Below, piece after piece: positions 34,101-34,407 of a DNA stretch of 34,407 bases. This DNA comes from Clostridium sp. GTDB lineage: Bacteria; Bacillota; Clostridia; Clostridiales; Clostridiaceae. Position 1 is the first letter of the stretch. Each line of letters begins with the position of its first letter. The stretch is from contig JARLHR010000262.1 of the NCBI GenBank assembly GCA_031292145.1, positions 1 to 34,407 on the forward strand, in the 5' to 3' direction. A program made the translations under genes and the position numbers. Below the pieces are notes generated by a model that saw only the letters and a program-made list of their open reading frames with translations, did no database searches and was not told the origin of the DNA.

Positions 34101-34276
34101 TCTTTAAATTATAAATGTTTTATCTTATTATTAGAAAAGAGACTTAAATCAGTTCACAGTTTACAATTAACATTTTACATTTTATGATAAAATCCATTCA
34201 GGATTTCTAAATTTTATTTGCTATAATATATATAGGTTGCAATTAAGATTGTACAGTTTTATGTGATTAGGGAGTT

Positions 34277-34407
34277 GAAAGAAAATAACAAGTCAAAGAT
34301 TCTGAGGATATTTTGCGCTAGGCGAAGAACCATAACCCGCGCATAGTGAACTATGTAAGGATTATGGTGATGAAGCATAGCACAAAATAGACCAGAAGCT
34401 GACTGGT
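34277..34407. repeat. structured intergenic repeat, cut by window edge
   Basis: It begins GAAAGAAAATAACA (34277-34290), the same core as the ends of the element at 5659-5875. Nested pairings follow: AGTCA (34291) with TGACT (34400), TATTTTGCGCTA (34309-34320) with TAGCACAAAATA (34378-34389, one mismatch), CCATAA (34330) with TTATGG (34362), and CATAG-tgaa-CTATG (34342-34355). No ORF is visible. It is likely the left part of another copy of the family; the right end is outside the window. Confidence 0.65.

Overview
The window is AT-rich, densely packed with genes with strong AGGAGG-type ribosome binding sites, and carries spore genes (spmA, spmB, a germination protease/cortex hydrolase), T-box leaders and clostridial gene order (ileS next to a ccpA-like gene; metG-tatD-yabE). 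This points to a spore-forming Clostridium of cluster I. The family of short structured intergenic repeats reminds me of the C. beijerinckii / C. saccharobutylicum group, but that is memory, not a search.

Layout. 1-3.3 kb: the 3' part of carB, then a small YciI-like gene whose consensus promoter carries two LexA (SOS) boxes. 3.3-7.6 kb: an HD-GYP c-di-GMP phosphodiesterase (minus strand), murI, a 217-bp inverted-repeat element, a cyclophilin, a DUF3783 protein and an XRE regulator with a dead S24-like domain. 7.7-10.9 kb: a 1063-residue protein joining a Csp-type subtilisin protease to a complete SleC-type spore-cortex hydrolase, which are normally separate protease and substrate. 11-15.2 kb: a PflX-like radical SAM protein, a YkvI-like transporter, a TIGR01212/YhcC radical SAM protein and a frameshifted comB. 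15.4-18 kb: a MerR/coiled-coil protein with a c-di-GMP-I riboswitch and terminator far upstream, divergent from a chromosomal TubZ-like tubulin GTPase. 18.2-19.3 kb: three small minus-strand genes (BFD-like ferredoxin, DUF2085, zinc-ribbon membrane protein). 19.4-24.6 kb: T-box leader with ileS, ccpA-like regulator, small coiled-coil protein. 24.7-29.1 kb: spmA-spmB and two different M24 aminopeptidases P. 29.1-34.4 kb: T-box leader with metG, tatD, yabE-like 3D/G5 cell-wall protein, and the start of another structured repeat at the right edge.

How they fit together. Most genes are core metabolism and translation. Three places stand out as possibly undescribed: the Csp-SleC fusion; the tubZ-like / MerR-coiled-coil / c-di-GMP riboswitch locus; and the SOS-controlled small gene. 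c-di-GMP recurs (an HD-GYP phosphodiesterase and a riboswitch 12 kb apart), and sporulation/germination recurs (fusion protein, spmAB, possibly the RacA-like MerR protein). Dispersed mini-hairpins and inverted-repeat elements occupy several intergenic spaces, including the leader between the metG T-box and metG itself.
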